Of a DNA stretch of 64,000 nt, positions 49,363 to 62,147 are shown in pieces; the stretch's first letter is position 1; the number at the start of each line of letters is the position of its first letter. A program made the translations under genes and the position numbers. The DNA lies in contig NZ_RAPR01000001.1 of assembly GCF_003610235.1 (NCBI RefSeq), forward strand, positions 1,984,001-2,048,000, read 5' to 3'. The notes under the pieces were generated by a model that was given only the letters and a program-made list of their open reading frames with translations, searched no databases and was not told where the DNA came from. Source of the stretch: Catellatospora citrea. GTDB taxonomy: Bacteria; Actinomycetota; Actinomycetes; Mycobacteriales; Micromonosporaceae.

Positions 49363-52300
49363 TCACTTCGTGACGAACACCGCCACGGTACGGCCCGGCA
49401 CCGTGAACGCGCCCGTGGCCGGGGCGTACGCGGACTGGCGCACCAGCGGGTCGACCGAGGCGGCCAACACCGGGTGCAGGCCCAGCCGCGCGTTCCTCAG
49501 GGACGCGACCGTCTGCGTGGTGCTCGACGTCGTGGCGTTGAAGACCACCACGACCGTCTTGCCGTCCTTCTTGATCACCATGGTGATCACGCCCGGCGTC
49601 TCGGCCGCCCCGGACAGCGGGAACGACACCGCCTGCTGCACCTCGGCCTGCGTACGCAGGGAGAACAGCGGGCTGGACGCACGGACCCGCAGCAGCTCCG
49701 CGAACCGGTCCCCGGCGAGGTTGATCGCCTCGCACGTCGGCACCAGCGCCGGATCGGCCAGCAGCGGCTTGGCGTACGCCCACTTGCTCTGGTTGTCGGC
49801 CGCCGGGGGCAGGCCGAGGCCGAACCCGTTGCCGGTCGCGCAGTCCCAGCGGATGGCGTTGAACCAGTCGCCGGAGTTGTACGAGTTGCGGTCCAGCGAC
49901 TTGCTGCGCAGCAGGTCCGAGCCCGCGGTGACGAACCCGGTGCCCTGGCTGAGCACCACCGTCGACAGTGCCAGCACCTGCGCCCGGGCCCGGTCCAGCG
50001 CCGGGGTGTCCGCGGGCAGCTTGTAGGCCAGCGCGTCGAACAGGATCTCGTTGTCGTGCGCGTCGACGTACGTGACCGCCTCCGCCGGGGCCTTGGTGTA
50101 CCCGGCCGGGGAGCCGTTGTAGTCCACCTCCGCGCCGCTGACCTTGTTGCCCGCCGAGTCCGTGAAGGTGAACCCGGCCAGGTTGCCGGTCAGGCCGACC
50201 TTGATCTGGTCCTGCTGGTGCAGCAGCCGGGCCTTCTGCTGGTCGGCCGTGCCGTTGGCCGCGTCCCCGTTCGGGTCGGTGAACAGCCCGGACGCGAAGC
50301 CCTGGATACGCGGGTTGTCGTCGAACGGCCCGCCACCGCGTACGGCGTCACGGAGCCGGTCGTTGAACGTGGCGATGCCGGTGCCGGCCATGTTGGCCTG
50401 CGTTGCCTGCTCGAACCGGGCGTCGTTCGCGATCTCGCCGAAGTTCCAGCCCTCGCCGTAGAGCAGGATCGACCTGCCGTCGACCCCGTCCGCGGCCAGG
50501 GTGAGCCGGTCCAGCGCCGCCCGCACGTCGAGCAGGTTCTGCTTCGGGTGGTGGCCCATCAGGTCGAACCGGAACCCGTCCACCCGGTAGGTCTTCGCCC
50601 AGGTGACCAGCGAGTCCACCACCAGCTTGCCCATCATGGCGTGCTCGGGCGCGGTGTTGGCGCAGCAGGTGGAGTTGGCCACCGTGCCGTCGTCGAGCAA
50701 CCGCTGGTAGTAGCCGGGCACGATCCGGTCCAGCACCGACTTCGGGTCGTCGCCCGCCGCCGAGGTGTGGTTGTAGACCACGTCCAGCACCACCCGCAGC
50801 CCGGCCCGGTGGATACCATCCACCATGGACTGGAACTCGACGTTGCGCGCCCTGCCTTCGGGATCGGTCGCGTAGCCGCCCTCGGGCACCGTGTAGTGCA
50901 GCGGGTCGTAGCCCCAGTTGTAGCCGTCGGTCGCGGCGACCGCGCCGACGCACTCCTGCTGCCGGTCCGAGTCCCGGGCCAGCGCCGGCAGGTCACAGGC
51001 GGGCTGCTGCTGGTCGGTGCGCTGCTCCGGGATCGTCGCGAAGTCGAACACCGGCAGCAGGTGCAGGTGCGAGACCCCGGCGTCGGCCAGGGACTTCAGG
51101 TGCCGCATACCCGCGGTCTGCGGGTCGGTGAAGGCGGCGTACGTGCCCCGCCGGTCCTGCGGCACCGTCGTGTCCGCGACCGAGAAGTCGCGCACCGACA
51201 GCTCCTGGATCTGCGCCCGGCCCGTGTAGGACGGGGCCTTCACCGCCGCGCCGGGCAGCTTGGCCAGGTCGATCAGCTGGCTGTGCGTCGAGTTCGCCGA
51301 CAGCGCGACGGCGTACGGGTCGGTCACCGACGCGGTGACGACCTGTCCCTTGGCGGGCTGCCACACGCTGACCTGGAACCGGTAGTACTTGCCCGTCCAG
51401 TCGGCGGACCCGTCGACCTTCCACACGCCGGTGCTGTCGTCGCGGAGCATGGACACGGTCTGCGGCGTCGCCGACGGGCTGTCGAACAGCTGCAGCTTCA
51501 CGTCCTTGGCGGTCGGCGCCCACAGCGCCAGGCTCGGCCTGCCCTTGGCGAACACCGGGCCCAGCGTCGCCTTGGCCGCGGCGGAGTAGACGTCATCGAG
51601 CGCGCCCGGGATCTGCACCCCGGTCGCCGACAGCAGCTTGCCCTCGTGGTCGCTCTCGGTGACCACGAGCTGCCCGCGCAGCGCGTTCTTGATGCTCGCC
51701 AGCGTGGCGTTCACCTCGAAGGCGCCGTACGCCCACAGGTGCGGGAACTTCTGCCGCTGCGCCTCGGACAGGCCGCCCGACGCGGTCAGCCGGATCTTCG
51801 TGAAGTCGCCGGCCAGCGCCCCGTCCACCACGGACAGTCCGCCGTCCGGGGCGACGACCAGGTCGTACACCTTGCCGTCGGGGTCCTTCTTCTGCCAGGC
51901 GATGGTGCCCCGGTCCAGCCACTGCGCGGACGACTTGGTCAGGTCGATGTCCAGCGCCGCGCCCTTGACCGACGGCCGCAGGTAGGCCTGCTGTCCGGAC
52001 AGGATCCACGCCTCGTTGCCGAACGTCGCGAGGTTCAGCCGCTGGTCGGTGGGCAGGTCCTTCTCGTCGCCCTGGTGGATGATGTAGTTGACTCCGGTCG
52101 CGCCGTCGACCAGCGGGATCCGCCAGTACGCGCCGAACGCGTCGGTGCCGGTCGGCAGCATCGGGCTGCCCCACTCGACCGGGTCGGCGTTGCCGTCCCA
52201 CAGGTGCAGGCCCCACCCGGCGTAGTTCCCGTCGGCGCGGCGGTAGTGCAGCACCGCCGTGTGCTCGGCGGCGGCCCGGGTCGGGTGCACGGTGGCGTCG

Positions 52301-55107
52301 CCGGACGCGATCCACGCCTCGCCGACGCCCATGTCCATGGCGAGATCGGCGTTCGGGTCCTTCGCGTCACCTTGGTGCACGATGAAGTTCACGGGCTTGG
52401 TCGCGTCACCGACGGGCACACTCCAGTGTGCGCCGAAAGCGTCCGTGCCGTCCGGCTGGCGGGGGGCCGACCAGTCGGTGCCCGCCCCGGCGGCCAGGCC
52501 GTCGCCCCACAGGTGCAGGCCCCAGCCACCGTAGTTCCCGTCAGCCCGCCGGTAGTGAATGTCGACCTTACCGGTGGCCGCGGCGCGGGAGGTGTAGACG
52601 GCCGCGTCGCCCGATTTCAGCCAGATCTCGCCGACCCGGCTCGGATCGACGCTGCGGTCGGCCTCTACGTCCTTGTTGCCCGAGCCGTTGACCACGAGAA
52701 ACCCGACGTTGGTCGCGCCCGGCTTGACCTTCACCCAGGCGAAGCGCCCGTAGGAGTCCTCTCCCGCGAACGGCTGCCCCTGCGGCCACGGGTGCTGCAT
52801 CGACCCGTCGATGTCGCCCCAGGTGTAGAGGCCCCACGGGTCGTAGGCGCCGTCGCCGCGCTGGTAGTGCACCAGCACGTACTCGCGCTGCGCGGCCTGC
52901 GTGGGCGAGGCCACGGTGATGGCGCTGGTCGTCGACGCGGTGCGGCCCGCGCTGTCGCGTACGACGGCCTTGTAGGTGACGGTCGTGCCACCGGCCAGGC
53001 CGGTCAGGTCGTGGTGCACGGTGTGCTCGCCCACCGCGTGCGACGTGCCGAGCAGCTTCCACGGGCCGTCGCCGACCTGCGCCGCGAAGGTGACCGTCGA
53101 CAGCGGATCGCCGGTGACGCGGGCGGTGACGGCAGCGCGGGTGGCGACCTTCGCGCCAGCCGCCGGGGCGGTGATGGCGATCTGGGGGTCACCGGCGCTC
53201 GGCAGCGCCCGGTCGGCACGCAGCACGATGCTGGACAGCGGCGGCACGGTGATGGTGACCTTGCCGTCCGCACCGGCCGTCGCGCCGTCGCCCGGGGCCG
53301 GGTAGAGCCGCCCGAACGCCGCTCCCGCCGTCGCGGTGTCCACGGTGACGGTCTTCGGCGCGGTGCCGCTGTTCGACGCCACCAGGTACTCGGTGCGCTG
53401 CGCCGGGTCGATGCGGGAGAAGGCGAACACGCCGTCGCCCGCGTGCCGGGTCACCTGCACGCCCTCGCGCAGCGCCGGGTGCGCCTTGCGCAGCGCGCCG
53501 AGGTCGGCGATCGCGCGGTAGAGCGGGTGCGCGGTGTCGAACTGGTCGGACGCGTGGGTGCGGTCGGTGCCGAGCAGGTCGTCGTCGAGGTAGTCGGCGA
53601 CCTGGCTGGCGAACATGTCCTGCCGGGCGTCCTTGTCCCCGCCGTTGCCGGTGAAGCCCTGCTCGTCGCCGGAGTAGACGACCGGCTGGCCGCGGGTCAG
53701 GAACATCAGCTCGTGCGCGAGCTTGTCGCGCTGCAGCGCGGCCGCGGCGTCCGCCTCGACGTTGCTGATGAACGTGCCGATGCGGCCCATGTCGTGGTTG
53801 CCGAGGAAGGTCGGCAGGGTGGACGCGTCGGTGCCGGGCGAGGTGTACAGACCGTCGGCGGCGTACAGGTCGGCCAGCCCCTGGCCGGAGCCGCCGGTGA
53901 CGAAGCCCTGCGCGGCGGCCTGGAAGCCGAAGTCCAGCGTCGCCTGCAGGCGGCCCTGCCGCACGTAGCTCGACATGACCGTCGGGTCGGCCGAGTAGAC
54001 CTCACCGAACATGAAGAAGTCCGGCTTGCCGGCCTTGCGGGCGTTCACCGCGATGCCCTGGCTGAACTGCGGCCAGAACTCCATGTTCACGTGCTTGGCG
54101 GTGTCCAGGCGGAAGCCGTCCACGCCGGTGGACTCGATCCAGTCCGAGTACACCTTGGTCATGCCGCGGACCACCTCGGGGCGCTCGGTCCACAGGTCGT
54201 CCAGGCCGAAGAAGTCGCCGTACGTGCTGTTCTCGCCGGAGAAGGTGGAGTCGCCGCGGTTGTGGTACATCGTCGGGTCGTTCAGCCACGCGGGCGTCTT
54301 GGCCTTCGCGTCGGCGGCACTCTTGAAGACCGGGGTGTACGGCATCGACGTGCCGTCCGTCTTCGGGAACCCGTTCTTCCCGTCGGCGTAGTCGACGTCC
54401 TCGAACGCCCGCCCCTGCGCGTCGGTGTACGGGCTGGTCTTCTTGTCGACGTACGAGTACTGGTTCTCCTGGTACGCGATGACGTCGGCGGTGTGGTTCA
54501 CGATGACGTCGAGGTAGATCTTGATGCCGCGCTGGTGCGCGAGCTTGACCAGCTTCTTCAGGTCCGCGTTGGTGCCGAAGTGCGGGTCGACCTGGGTGAA
54601 GTCGGTGATCCAGTAGCCGTGGTAGCCCGCCGAGGCGTCCGCGCCGGCCCCCTGCACCGGCCGGTTCTGGAACACCGGCGCGAGCCAGATCGCCGTGGTG
54701 CCCAGGCCCTCGACGTAGTCCAGCTTGTCGATCAGGCCGGCCAGGTCGCCGCCGTGGTAGAAGCCTTTGTCGGTCTTGTCCAGCCCGGTCTTGAGCCGGT
54801 CGCCGGACAGGCCGCCCCTGTCGTTGCGGGTGTCGCCGTTGGCGAAGCGGTCCGGCAGCACGAAGTAGAACTGCTCCGCCTTGCGCCGCGGCGCGCCGGC
54901 CGCGGCGAGCGCCGCCGCGGCGGGCTCGTCGGCCCAGTAGGTGTCACCGGCCTGCACCCACCGCGCGGGCGCGTCGCCGGTCAGCCCGCGGACCACCGCG
55001 AACGGGGCCGCGGCCAGCACCACCGCCAGCAGTCCGATCAGGAGGGTCCGGGTGGATCTCAACTCTTTGCGAAGTGCCGGGCGCACGAGGGCGCGTAGGG
55101 CTGCCAT
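49363..55107 (-). CDS. Amylopullulanase: two GH13 catalytic domains with three CBM41-like (PUD) modules
   Basis: 1914 residues. N-terminal hydrophobic signal/anchor ([18 protein letters not shown], about 22-39). First GH13 domain about 75-540: DVIVNH near 200, nucleophile in GFRLDTAKH (Asp about 335), acid/base in FGEVYS (Glu about 369), NHD near 437. Then Ig-like and three pullulanase-associated modules ([17 protein letters not shown] about 750; [17 protein letters not shown] about 850; [17 protein letters not shown] about 950). Then pullulanase N-domains and a second GH13: DVVYNHT about 1442, FRFDLMGHH about 1512, GEGWNFG about 1551, HDNE about 1682. It should cleave both alpha-1,4 and alpha-1,6 bonds outside the cell. 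GGAGAAGG precedes ATG 55107. No sortase motif. Confidence 0.9.
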   Translation of the reverse strand: MAALRALVRPALRKELRSTRTLLIGLLAVVLAAAPFAVVRGLTGDAPARWVQAGDTYWADEPAAAALAAAGAPRRKAEQFYFVLPDRFANGDTRNDRGGLSGDRLKTGLDKTDKGFYHGGDLAGLIDKLDYVEGLGTTAIWLAPVFQNRPVQGAGADASAGYHGYWITDFTQVDPHFGTNADLKKLVKLAHQRGIKIYLDVIVNHTADVIAYQENQYSYVDKKTSPYTDAQGRAFEDVDYADGKNGFPKTDGTSMPYTPVFKSAADAKAKTPAWLNDPTMYHNRGDSTFSGENSTYGDFFGLDDLWTERPEVVRGMTKVYSDWIESTGVDGFRLDTAKHVNMEFWPQFSQGIAVNARKAGKPDFFMFGEVYSADPTVMSSYVRQGRLQATLDFGFQAAAQGFVTGGSGQGLADLYAADGLYTSPGTDASTLPTFLGNHDMGRIGTFISNVEADAAAALQRDKLAHELMFLTRGQPVVYSGDEQGFTGNGGDKDARQDMFASQVADYLDDDLLGTDRTHASDQFDTAHPLYRAIADLGALRKAHPALREGVQVTRHAGDGVFAFSRIDPAQRTEYLVASNSGTAPKTVTVDTATAGAAFGRLYPAPGDGATAGADGKVTITVPPLSSIVLRADRALPSAGDPQIAITAPAAGAKVATRAAVTARVTGDPLSTVTFAAQVGDGPWKLLGTSHAVGEHTVHHDLTGLAGGTTVTYKAVVRDSAGRTASTTSAITVASPTQAAQREYVLVHYQRGDGAYDPWGLYTWGDIDGSMQHPWPQGQPFAGEDSYGRFAWVKVKPGATNVGFLVVNGSGNKDVEADRSVDPSRVGEIWLKSGDAAVYTSRAAATGKVDIHYRRADGNYGGWGLHLWGDGLAAGAGTDWSAPRQPDGTDAFGAHWSVPVGDATKPVNFIVHQGDAKDPNADLAMDMGVGEAWIASGDATVHPTRAAAEHTAVLHYRRADGNYAGWGLHLWDGNADPVEWGSPMLPTGTDAFGAYWRIPLVDGATGVNYIIHQGDEKDLPTDQRLNLATFGNEAWILSGQQAYLRPSVKGAALDIDLTKSSAQWLDRGTIAWQKKDPDGKVYDLVVAPDGGLSVVDGALAGDFTKIRLTASGGLSEAQRQKFPHLWAYGAFEVNATLASIKNALRGQLVVTESDHEGKLLSATGVQIPGALDDVYSAAAKATLGPVFAKGRPSLALWAPTAKDVKLQLFDSPSATPQTVSMLRDDSTGVWKVDGSADWTGKYYRFQVSVWQPAKGQVVTASVTDPYAVALSANSTHSQLIDLAKLPGAAVKAPSYTGRAQIQELSVRDFSVADTTVPQDRRGTYAAFTDPQTAGMRHLKSLADAGVSHLHLLPVFDFATIPEQRTDQQQPACDLPALARDSDRQQECVGAVAATDGYNWGYDPLHYTVPEGGYATDPEGRARNVEFQSMVDGIHRAGLRVVLDVVYNHTSAAGDDPKSVLDRIVPGYYQRLLDDGTVANSTCCANTAPEHAMMGKLVVDSLVTWAKTYRVDGFRFDLMGHHPKQNLLDVRAALDRLTLAADGVDGRSILLYGEGWNFGEIANDARFEQATQANMAGTGIATFNDRLRDAVRGGGPFDDNPRIQGFASGLFTDPNGDAANGTADQQKARLLHQQDQIKVGLTGNLAGFTFTDSAGNKVSGAEVDYNGSPAGYTKAPAEAVTYVDAHDNEILFDALAYKLPADTPALDRARAQVLALSTVVLSQGTGFVTAGSDLLRSKSLDRNSYNSGDWFNAIRWDCATGNGFGLGLPPAADNQSKWAYAKPLLADPALVPTCEAINLAGDRFAELLRVRASSPLFSLRTQAEVQQAVSFPLSGAAETPGVITMVIKKDGKTVVVVFNATTSSTTQTVASLRNARLGLHPVLAASVDPLVRQSAYAPATGAFTVPGRTVAVFVTK

Positions 55108-55160
55108 GGGCCTTCTCCGGGAGGGTGAAGTGTCGGGGGCGTCACACGAGCAACAGCGGC

Positions 55161-55190
55161 AACATACGGGTAACTGAAATGTTTCCGCAA
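55161..55190 (-). promoter_or_regulatory. Candidate amylopullulanase promoter
   Basis: Minus-strand TTGCGG (55185-55190), 18-nt spacer, TATGTT (55161-55166); transcription would start near 55154, about 47 nt before the ATG. Confidence 0.45.
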
Positions 55191-55198
55191 GGCCTTGC
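55187..55198. promoter_or_regulatory. Palindrome GCAAGGCCTTGC over the -35 box
   Basis: Perfect 12-bp palindrome overlapping the minus-strand -35, followed by TTTGAC-like AT bases. The position fits repression by a LacI/MalR-type maltose regulator; the regulator gene is not in the window. Confidence 0.45.
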
Positions 55199-55364
55199 AA
55201 TCTTTGACGTGTTGGCAGCAGACCCCTGAAAGATCGCCGCCGATAGCCTCCCCCGCCCGTGGTCCTCCGGAAGCGGGTCAACCCTTGCCACATGTCGGGT
55301 ATTAGCTATCAAATGGTCCTAATCGGTCGTACACCTCCACGACCGCTTACGGAAGGTGGATCCC

Positions 55365-55535
55365 GTGGATGCCATCACCGAACTGCTGACCAGCATCAAC
55401 GACCTGCTGGCCAGCCTGATCTCCATCGTGCTCGGCGGCGCCGCACCCGGCCTGCCCGTCGACCCGAGCCTCCCGCCCGTACCCGGCCTGCCCGAACTCC
55501 CCATCCCCCTCCCACCCCTGCCCCCCATCCCCTAG
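55365..55535 (+). CDS. 56-residue proline-rich small protein
   Basis: GTG at 55365, with GGAAGGTGG ending 5 nt upstream; TAG at 55533-55535. The first half is an amphipathic or hydrophobic helix (AITELLTSINDLLASLISIV, ending LGGAA). The second half is a low-complexity tail built of P-x-P units (GLPVDPSLPPVPGLPELPIP and further LPPLPPIP). It has its own promoter space, divergent from the amylopullulanase gene, and its own terminator hairpin (55542-55590). The third codon position is almost always G or C, as in real genes here. Function unknown; it may be membrane-associated or exported. Confidence 0.6.
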   Translation: MDAITELLTSINDLLASLISIVLGGAAPGLPVDPSLPPVPGLPELPIPLPPLPPIP

Positions 55536-55541
55536 GGACAA

Positions 55542-55590
55542 AGGAAGGGCACCTTCTTAACGCTCCGCGTTAAAGAAGGTGCCCTTCTTA
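55542..55590. repeat. GGGCACC hairpin repeat, copy 1
   Basis: GGAAGGGCACCTTCTT + AACGC, loop TCC, GCGTT + AAAGAAGGTGCCCTTCTT (one bulge). It acts as terminator after the small proline-rich gene and before the convergent pirin. Related copy at 60855-60901. Confidence 0.75.
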
Positions 55591-55614
55591 ACCCCACTGG
55601 CCCGAAGGCCCTGC

Positions 55615-56619
55615 TCAGAGGACGTCGTGGCCCGGGTGGTCGCCGTCGCCCACGTCGACCCGGCGCGGCTCGCTCGGGATGACGCCCAGCTTGCCTGCCT
55701 GGTAGTCCTCGAACGCCTGGACCAGCTCGGCCTTGGTGTTCATCACGAACGGCCCGTACGCCATCACCGGCTCGCGGATCGGCTGCCCGCCGAGGATCAG
55801 CACGTCCATGCCCGCCGCGTTGCGGCTCTCCTGCGACGCGTCGGCCTCGATGGTGATCACGTCACCGGCCCCGAACACGGCCAGGTTGCCCAGCTTCACC
55901 GGCCGCTTGTCCGCGCCGACCGAACCGGATCCGGCCAGCGTGTACACCAGCGCGTTGAAGTCCGGCCGCCACGGCAGCCGCAGCTGCGCCCCCGGCGCGA
56001 GCGTGGCGTGCACCAGCGCGATCGGCGTGTGCGTGATGCCGGGCCCGGCGTGCCCGGCCACGTCGCCGGCGATGACGCGCAGCAGCACGCCGCCGTCGGG
56101 CGAGCTGAGCAGCGACACCTGACCGGCCCGGATGTCCTGGTAACGCGGCGCCGACATCTTCATCTTGGCGGGCAGGTTGACCCACAGCTGGAAGCCGTGG
56201 AACAGACCGCCCGACATGACCAGCTCCTCCGGCGGGGCCTCGATGTGCAGCAGGCCGCTGCCGGCGGTCATCCACTGCGTGTCGCCGTCGGAGATCAGGC
56301 CGCCGCCACCGTGCGAGTCCTGGTGCCGGAAGATGCCGTCGAGCAGGTAGGTGACCGTCTCGAAGCCCCGGTGCGGGTGCCACGGGGTGCCCTTGGGCTC
56401 ACCCGGCGCGTACTCGACCTCGCCCATCTGGTCCATGTGAATGAACGGGTCAAGTGTCTTCAGGTCGACGCCGGCGAACGCGCGGCGGACCGGGAAGCCC
56501 TCCCCCTCGAACCCCGACGGCGCGGCGGTCACCGACGTGACCTTCCGCTCGACCGCGGCCTCGCCCGGCACGGGCACCCGGGGCAGCACCAACAGGTCAT
56601 CGACGGTAACGGCAGGCAT
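55615..56619 (-). CDS. Pirin family protein
   Basis: 334 residues, bicupin. The pirin N-domain has HPHRGFETVTYLLDG (metal His pair) and HIEAPPEELVMSGGLFHGFQLWVNLP; a C-terminal cupin follows (VYTLAGSGSVGADKRPVKL). Bacterial pirins may act as quercetinases or as redox-responsive modulators of metabolic enzymes. ATG at 56619 with GAGGAGGG 5 nt upstream. Preceded by a promoter with an internal inverted repeat. A second pirin is at 61086. Confidence 0.87.
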   Translation of the reverse strand: MPAVTVDDLLVLPRVPVPGEAAVERKVTSVTAAPSGFEGEGFPVRRAFAGVDLKTLDPFIHMDQMGEVEYAPGEPKGTPWHPHRGFETVTYLLDGIFRHQDSHGGGGLISDGDTQWMTAGSGLLHIEAPPEELVMSGGLFHGFQLWVNLPAKMKMSAPRYQDIRAGQVSLLSSPDGGVLLRVIAGDVAGHAGPGITHTPIALVHATLAPGAQLRLPWRPDFNALVYTLAGSGSVGADKRPVKLGNLAVFGAGDVITIEADASQESRNAAGMDVLILGGQPIREPVMAYGPFVMNTKAELVQAFEDYQAGKLGVIPSEPRRVDVGDGDHPGHDVL

Positions 56620-56651
56620 GACGCCCTCCTCTGTACTAGCTCGTTCCCCTG

Positions 56652-56681
56652 ACAATAGTTGAACAGTCAACGATCGTCCAA
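56652..56681 (-). promoter_or_regulatory. Pirin promoter with operator-like repeat
   Basis: Minus-strand TTGGAC (56676-56681), 18 nt, TATTGT (56652-56657). The spacer carries GTTGA-CTGT-TCAAC (56658-56671), positioned for a dimeric repressor. Confidence 0.5.
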
Positions 56682-56707
56682 CATTCCCCCGGCCACCACC
56701 CCTCCGC

Positions 56708-56766
56708 GTTGATCATGAACTTATGGCCAGGTTCAACGGCGTGTCGCTGGCATAACTTCATGATCA
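56708..56766 (+). repeat. 61-nt palindromic repeat, copy R2
   Basis: GTTGATCATGAACTTATGGC on the left, GCATAACTTCATGATCA on the right. 15 nt after the LysE stop, opposite orientation to that gene. Confidence 0.8.
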
Positions 56767-56781
56767 CCCCGGGCGCGGGGG

Positions 56782-57426
56782 TCAGGCGGGAGTGGGGCGG
56801 GCGTGGTCGGTGGCCATGCGGAGGGCGAGCGCGCCGAGCACCGTACCCATCAGGTAGCGCTGGACGCGCAGCCAGACCGGGCGGCCGGACAGGACGCCCG
56901 CGATCGTGCCGGCGGCCAGGGCGATCAGCCCGTTGACGGTGACCGCGACCACGATCTGCACCGCGCCGAGCGCGAACCCCTGCGCCAGCACATGCCCCGC
57001 CTCGGGCTCGATGAACTGGGGGATCAGCGAGAGGTACATGATCGCGATCTTCGGGTTGAGCAGGTTGGTGACCAGCCCCATCGTGAACAGCCGCCGGTTC
57101 GAGTCGGGCGGCAGCGCGGTGGGCTCGAACACCGATACGCCGCCGGGTCGCAGGGTCTTGAAAGCCAACCAGCCGAGGTATGCCGCACCGGCGAGCTTGA
57201 CCGCGAGGTAGAGCGACGGCACTGCCACGAACAGCGCGGAGAGCCCGAGGTTCGTGGCGGCCAGGTAGACGAGGAAGCCCACGGCGACGCCGCCCAGCGA
57301 GATCAGCCCCGCCCGCCGGCCCTGGGTGATGCTGCGCGACACCAGATACATCATGTTCGGCCCCGGGGTGAGCACCATGGCCAGCGCCACCGCGAACACC
57401 CCGAGGACCGCGCCCGTAGAGATCAT
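56782..57426 (-). CDS. LysE family amino-acid exporter
   Basis: 214 residues, about six hydrophobic helices. The family signature LAMVLTPGPNMMYLVSRSITQ is near the start and NLLNPKIAIMYLSLIPQFIEP in the middle. LysE/RhtB proteins export basic amino acids, threonine or homoserine; the substrate here is unknown. ATG at 57426. It lies between the pirin and the VOC genes, all on the minus strand, each separated by one palindromic repeat. Confidence 0.9.
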   Translation of the reverse strand: MISTGAVLGVFAVALAMVLTPGPNMMYLVSRSITQGRRAGLISLGGVAVGFLVYLAATNLGLSALFVAVPSLYLAVKLAGAAYLGWLAFKTLRPGGVSVFEPTALPPDSNRRLFTMGLVTNLLNPKIAIMYLSLIPQFIEPEAGHVLAQGFALGAVQIVVAVTVNGLIALAAGTIAGVLSGRPVWLRVQRYLMGTVLGALALRMATDHARPTPA

Positions 57427-57509
57427 GACCAGATCGTCCCACCGTGCGATACCCGCGGTGGAGCACCAATCCGCACCCGGTGGCCCCTCCGGCCAGGCCC
57501 AGCCGGGAC

Positions 57510-57570
57510 GTCGATCATGAAGTTAGGGCAGCGACACACCGTCGAACCTGGCCATAAGTTCATGATCGAC
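57510..57570 (-). repeat. 61-nt palindromic repeat, copy R3
   Basis: Outer arms GTCGATCATGAA and TTCATGATCGAC. 22 nt after the VOC-protein stop, same orientation as that gene when compared with R1. Confidence 0.8.
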
Positions 57571-57592
57571 GCGGGCGGGGCGGGGCGCGGGG

Positions 57593-57955
57593 TCAGGAGG
57601 GGTCGACGAGGACGAATTCGAGGCGGTTGGCGTGGGGGTCTTCGGTGTGGAAGCGGCGGATGCCGGGGACCTCGTCGTTGCCCCAGGTCACCGGGTAGCC
57701 GGCGGCGGTGAGGCGGGTGGCGAGGTCGTCGAGGTCGGGGCGGAGGAGGGCGGGGTGCGCCTTGCGGGCGGGGCGGAAGTCGTCCTCGACGCCGAGGTGC
57801 AGCTCGCTGCCGTACGCGTCGACGAACCAGCAGCCGCCGCGGACCGCGAGCACCGGGGGTTTGGGTTTCTCGGTCATGCCGAGGACGCCGACATAGAAGC
57901 CGCGCAGCACGTCCTCGCTGCCCCGCGGGCAGGCGACCTGTACGTGGTGAATCAC
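57593..57955 (-). CDS. VOC (glyoxalase/dioxygenase) superfamily protein
   Basis: 120 residues. A single VOC unit pair: IHHVQVACPRGSEDVLRGFY with His/Glu-type metal ligands, ELHLGVEDDF in the middle and RFHTEDPHANRLEFVLVD at the end. Probable dioxygenase or bleomycin-resistance-like binding protein. GTG at 57955 is set by homology and by CAGACT 7 nt upstream (leaderless); no Shine-Dalgarno. Divergent from aconitase. Confidence 0.8.
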   Translation of the reverse strand: MIHHVQVACPRGSEDVLRGFYVGVLGMTEKPKPPVLAVRGGCWFVDAYGSELHLGVEDDFRPARKAHPALLRPDLDDLATRLTAAGYPVTWGNDEVPGIRRFHTEDPHANRLEFVLVDPS

Positions 57956-58031
57956 ATCCCGGAGTCTGGCACGGACTTGCGCGTTAAACAAGACGGACGT
58001 ACGGTTTGAGTGAGGGCACCGCCCGCTACCA

Positions 58032-58047
58032 GTAAGCCTTGCCTTAC
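58032..58047. promoter_or_regulatory. Possible iron-regulator-like inverted repeat upstream of acnA
   Basis: GTAAGCCTTGCCTTAC: GTAAG arms with near symmetry, 67 nt before the acnA start. It resembles part of a DtxR/IdeR box but misses several consensus positions. Confidence 0.25.
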
Positions 58048-58113
58048 CTGCTGGCGTGCCAGCCCCTGCGAAAGACTTCAGGTTGTAACAGACCCGCTGT
58101 GAAGGAGTACGAC

Positions 58114-60837
<2,724 letters not shown>

Positions 60838-60854
60838 CCATCCGCGTGAGGACA

Positions 60855-60901
60855 AGGAAGGGCACCTTCTTATCGCTTTGCGATGTAGAAGGTGCCCTTC
60901 C
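60855..60901. repeat. GGGCACC hairpin repeat, copy 2
   Basis: GGAAGGGCACCTTCT + TATCGC, loop TTT, GCGATG + TAGAAGGTGCCCTTCC, starting 18 nt after the acnA stop. The apical stem is ATCGC/GCGAT instead of AACGC/GCGTT in copy 1 (compensatory change). Confidence 0.75.
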
Positions 60902-61073
60902 TAACACTCTCCCGGTGACGGCGCTGGTGGCGCAGCGTGCGGCGACGCATGATCGGCGTTTCAGGTCGTGATCTGCGGTCTGACCGTGGAAGGTGACCGA
61001 TAACGGCGATCTTGCGAGGGCGTGACCGCGCCCACCATGTCCGCAGGCGGGAAGCGACCGCGTGCGGCAGAGC

Positions 61074-61079
61074 TAAGGT
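61074..61079 (+). promoter_or_regulatory. -10 box TAAGGT, leaderless
   Basis: Six nt before the ATG at 61086. Confidence 0.5.
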
Positions 61080-61085
61080 CGTTGC

Positions 61086-62045
61086 ATGAGCAACGTTGAG
61101 ACCGCGCCCGTGGAGACCTCCTGCGGGCACGAGGCGGTGCCGGACGGGCCGACCCACGAGCTGCTCCCGGGCCGCGAGGTCGTGCTCGGCGGGCCGCGCG
61201 GCATGACGGTCAGCCGTACGCTGCCGCACAAGGAGCGCCGCATGGTCGGCGCGTGGTGCTTCGTCGACCAGTACGGCCCCGCCGACCACGACATGCGCGT
61301 CGCGCCCCACCCGCACACCGGCCTGCAGACCGTCACCTGGCTCGTCGAGGGCGAGGTGCTGCACCGCGACAGCGTCGGCAGCAGGGCGCTCGTCCGCCCC
61401 GGTCAGCTCAACCTGATGACCGCCGGGCACGGCATCTCGCACTCCGAGGAGTCGCCCGTCCCGCGCACCGAACCGCTGCACGGCGTGCAGTTGTGGGTCG
61501 CGCTGCCCGACGCGGCACGGTCGGTCGCCCCGGCCTTCGAGCACCACCCCGACCTGCCCGTCGTCGAGCTGGCCGGAGCCACCCTGACGGTGATCATGGG
61601 TGAGCTGGCGGGTGCGGTGTCGCCCGCGACCGCGTACACCCCGCTGGTCGGCGCGGAAGCCGCACTGGCCGCGGGCGCGGAGATCACGCTGGCGCTGCGC
61701 GGCGATTTCGAGTACGCGGCGCTGGTGCTCGACGGCGCGGCCCACATCGACGGCGTACCGCTGACCCCCGGCACCCTGCTCTACCTCGGCCGGGAGCGGA
61801 CCTCGCTCGACCTGGCCGCAGCCGGACCGGCACGGGTGCTGCTGCTCGGCGGCGAGCCGTTCGAGGAGGAGATCGTGATGTGGTGGAACTTCGTCGGGCG
61901 CAGCCACGACGACGTCGCCGCCGCGCGCGAGCAGTGGATGGCCGCCGACCCGCGCTTCGGCGAGGTCGTCGGCTACGACGGCGCGCCGCTGCCGGCGCCC
62001 GTCCTGCCCAACGCCCAGCTCAAGCCCCGCGGCCGCCGCCGCTGA
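61086..62045 (+). CDS. Pirin family protein (second)
   Basis: 319 residues. Metal-binding HPHTGLQTVTWLVEGEVLHRD and the pirin helix MTAGHGISHSEES, then a second cupin with LALRGDFEYAALVLDG. It differs from the first pirin in lacking the GTPWHPHRGFE form and in its Pro/Arg-rich end (LKPRGRRR). Leaderless start at 61086 (TAAGGT 6 nt upstream). Monocistronic; its 3' region holds a large palindrome. Confidence 0.85.
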   Translation: MSNVETAPVETSCGHEAVPDGPTHELLPGREVVLGGPRGMTVSRTLPHKERRMVGAWCFVDQYGPADHDMRVAPHPHTGLQTVTWLVEGEVLHRDSVGSRALVRPGQLNLMTAGHGISHSEESPVPRTEPLHGVQLWVALPDAARSVAPAFEHHPDLPVVELAGATLTVIMGELAGAVSPATAYTPLVGAEAALAAGAEITLALRGDFEYAALVLDGAAHIDGVPLTPGTLLYLGRERTSLDLAAAGPARVLLLGGEPFEEEIVMWWNFVGRSHDDVAAAREQWMAADPRFGEVVGYDGAPLPAPVLPNAQLKPRGRRR

Positions 62046-62147
62046 CCCGTCGCCCGCCGCAGGGCGGGACGAGGCCCGGCGTCGTACCGAACCCCGGCCC
62101 GACGGCCCGCGCCCATCGGGCCCGGCCGCGCGGTGCGGCCGCGGCTT

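Noticed and set aside
48712..55098. A plus-strand frame of over 2100 codons opposite the amylopullulanase gene
   Set aside because: Antisense shadow produced by the codon bias of the real minus-strand gene: repetitive Arg/Gly/Val/Gln composition, no domains, and it spans several real genes.
58032..58047. Firm IdeR/DtxR box upstream of acnA
   Set aside because: Only partly matches the 19-bp consensus, so listed with low confidence and not claimed as iron control.
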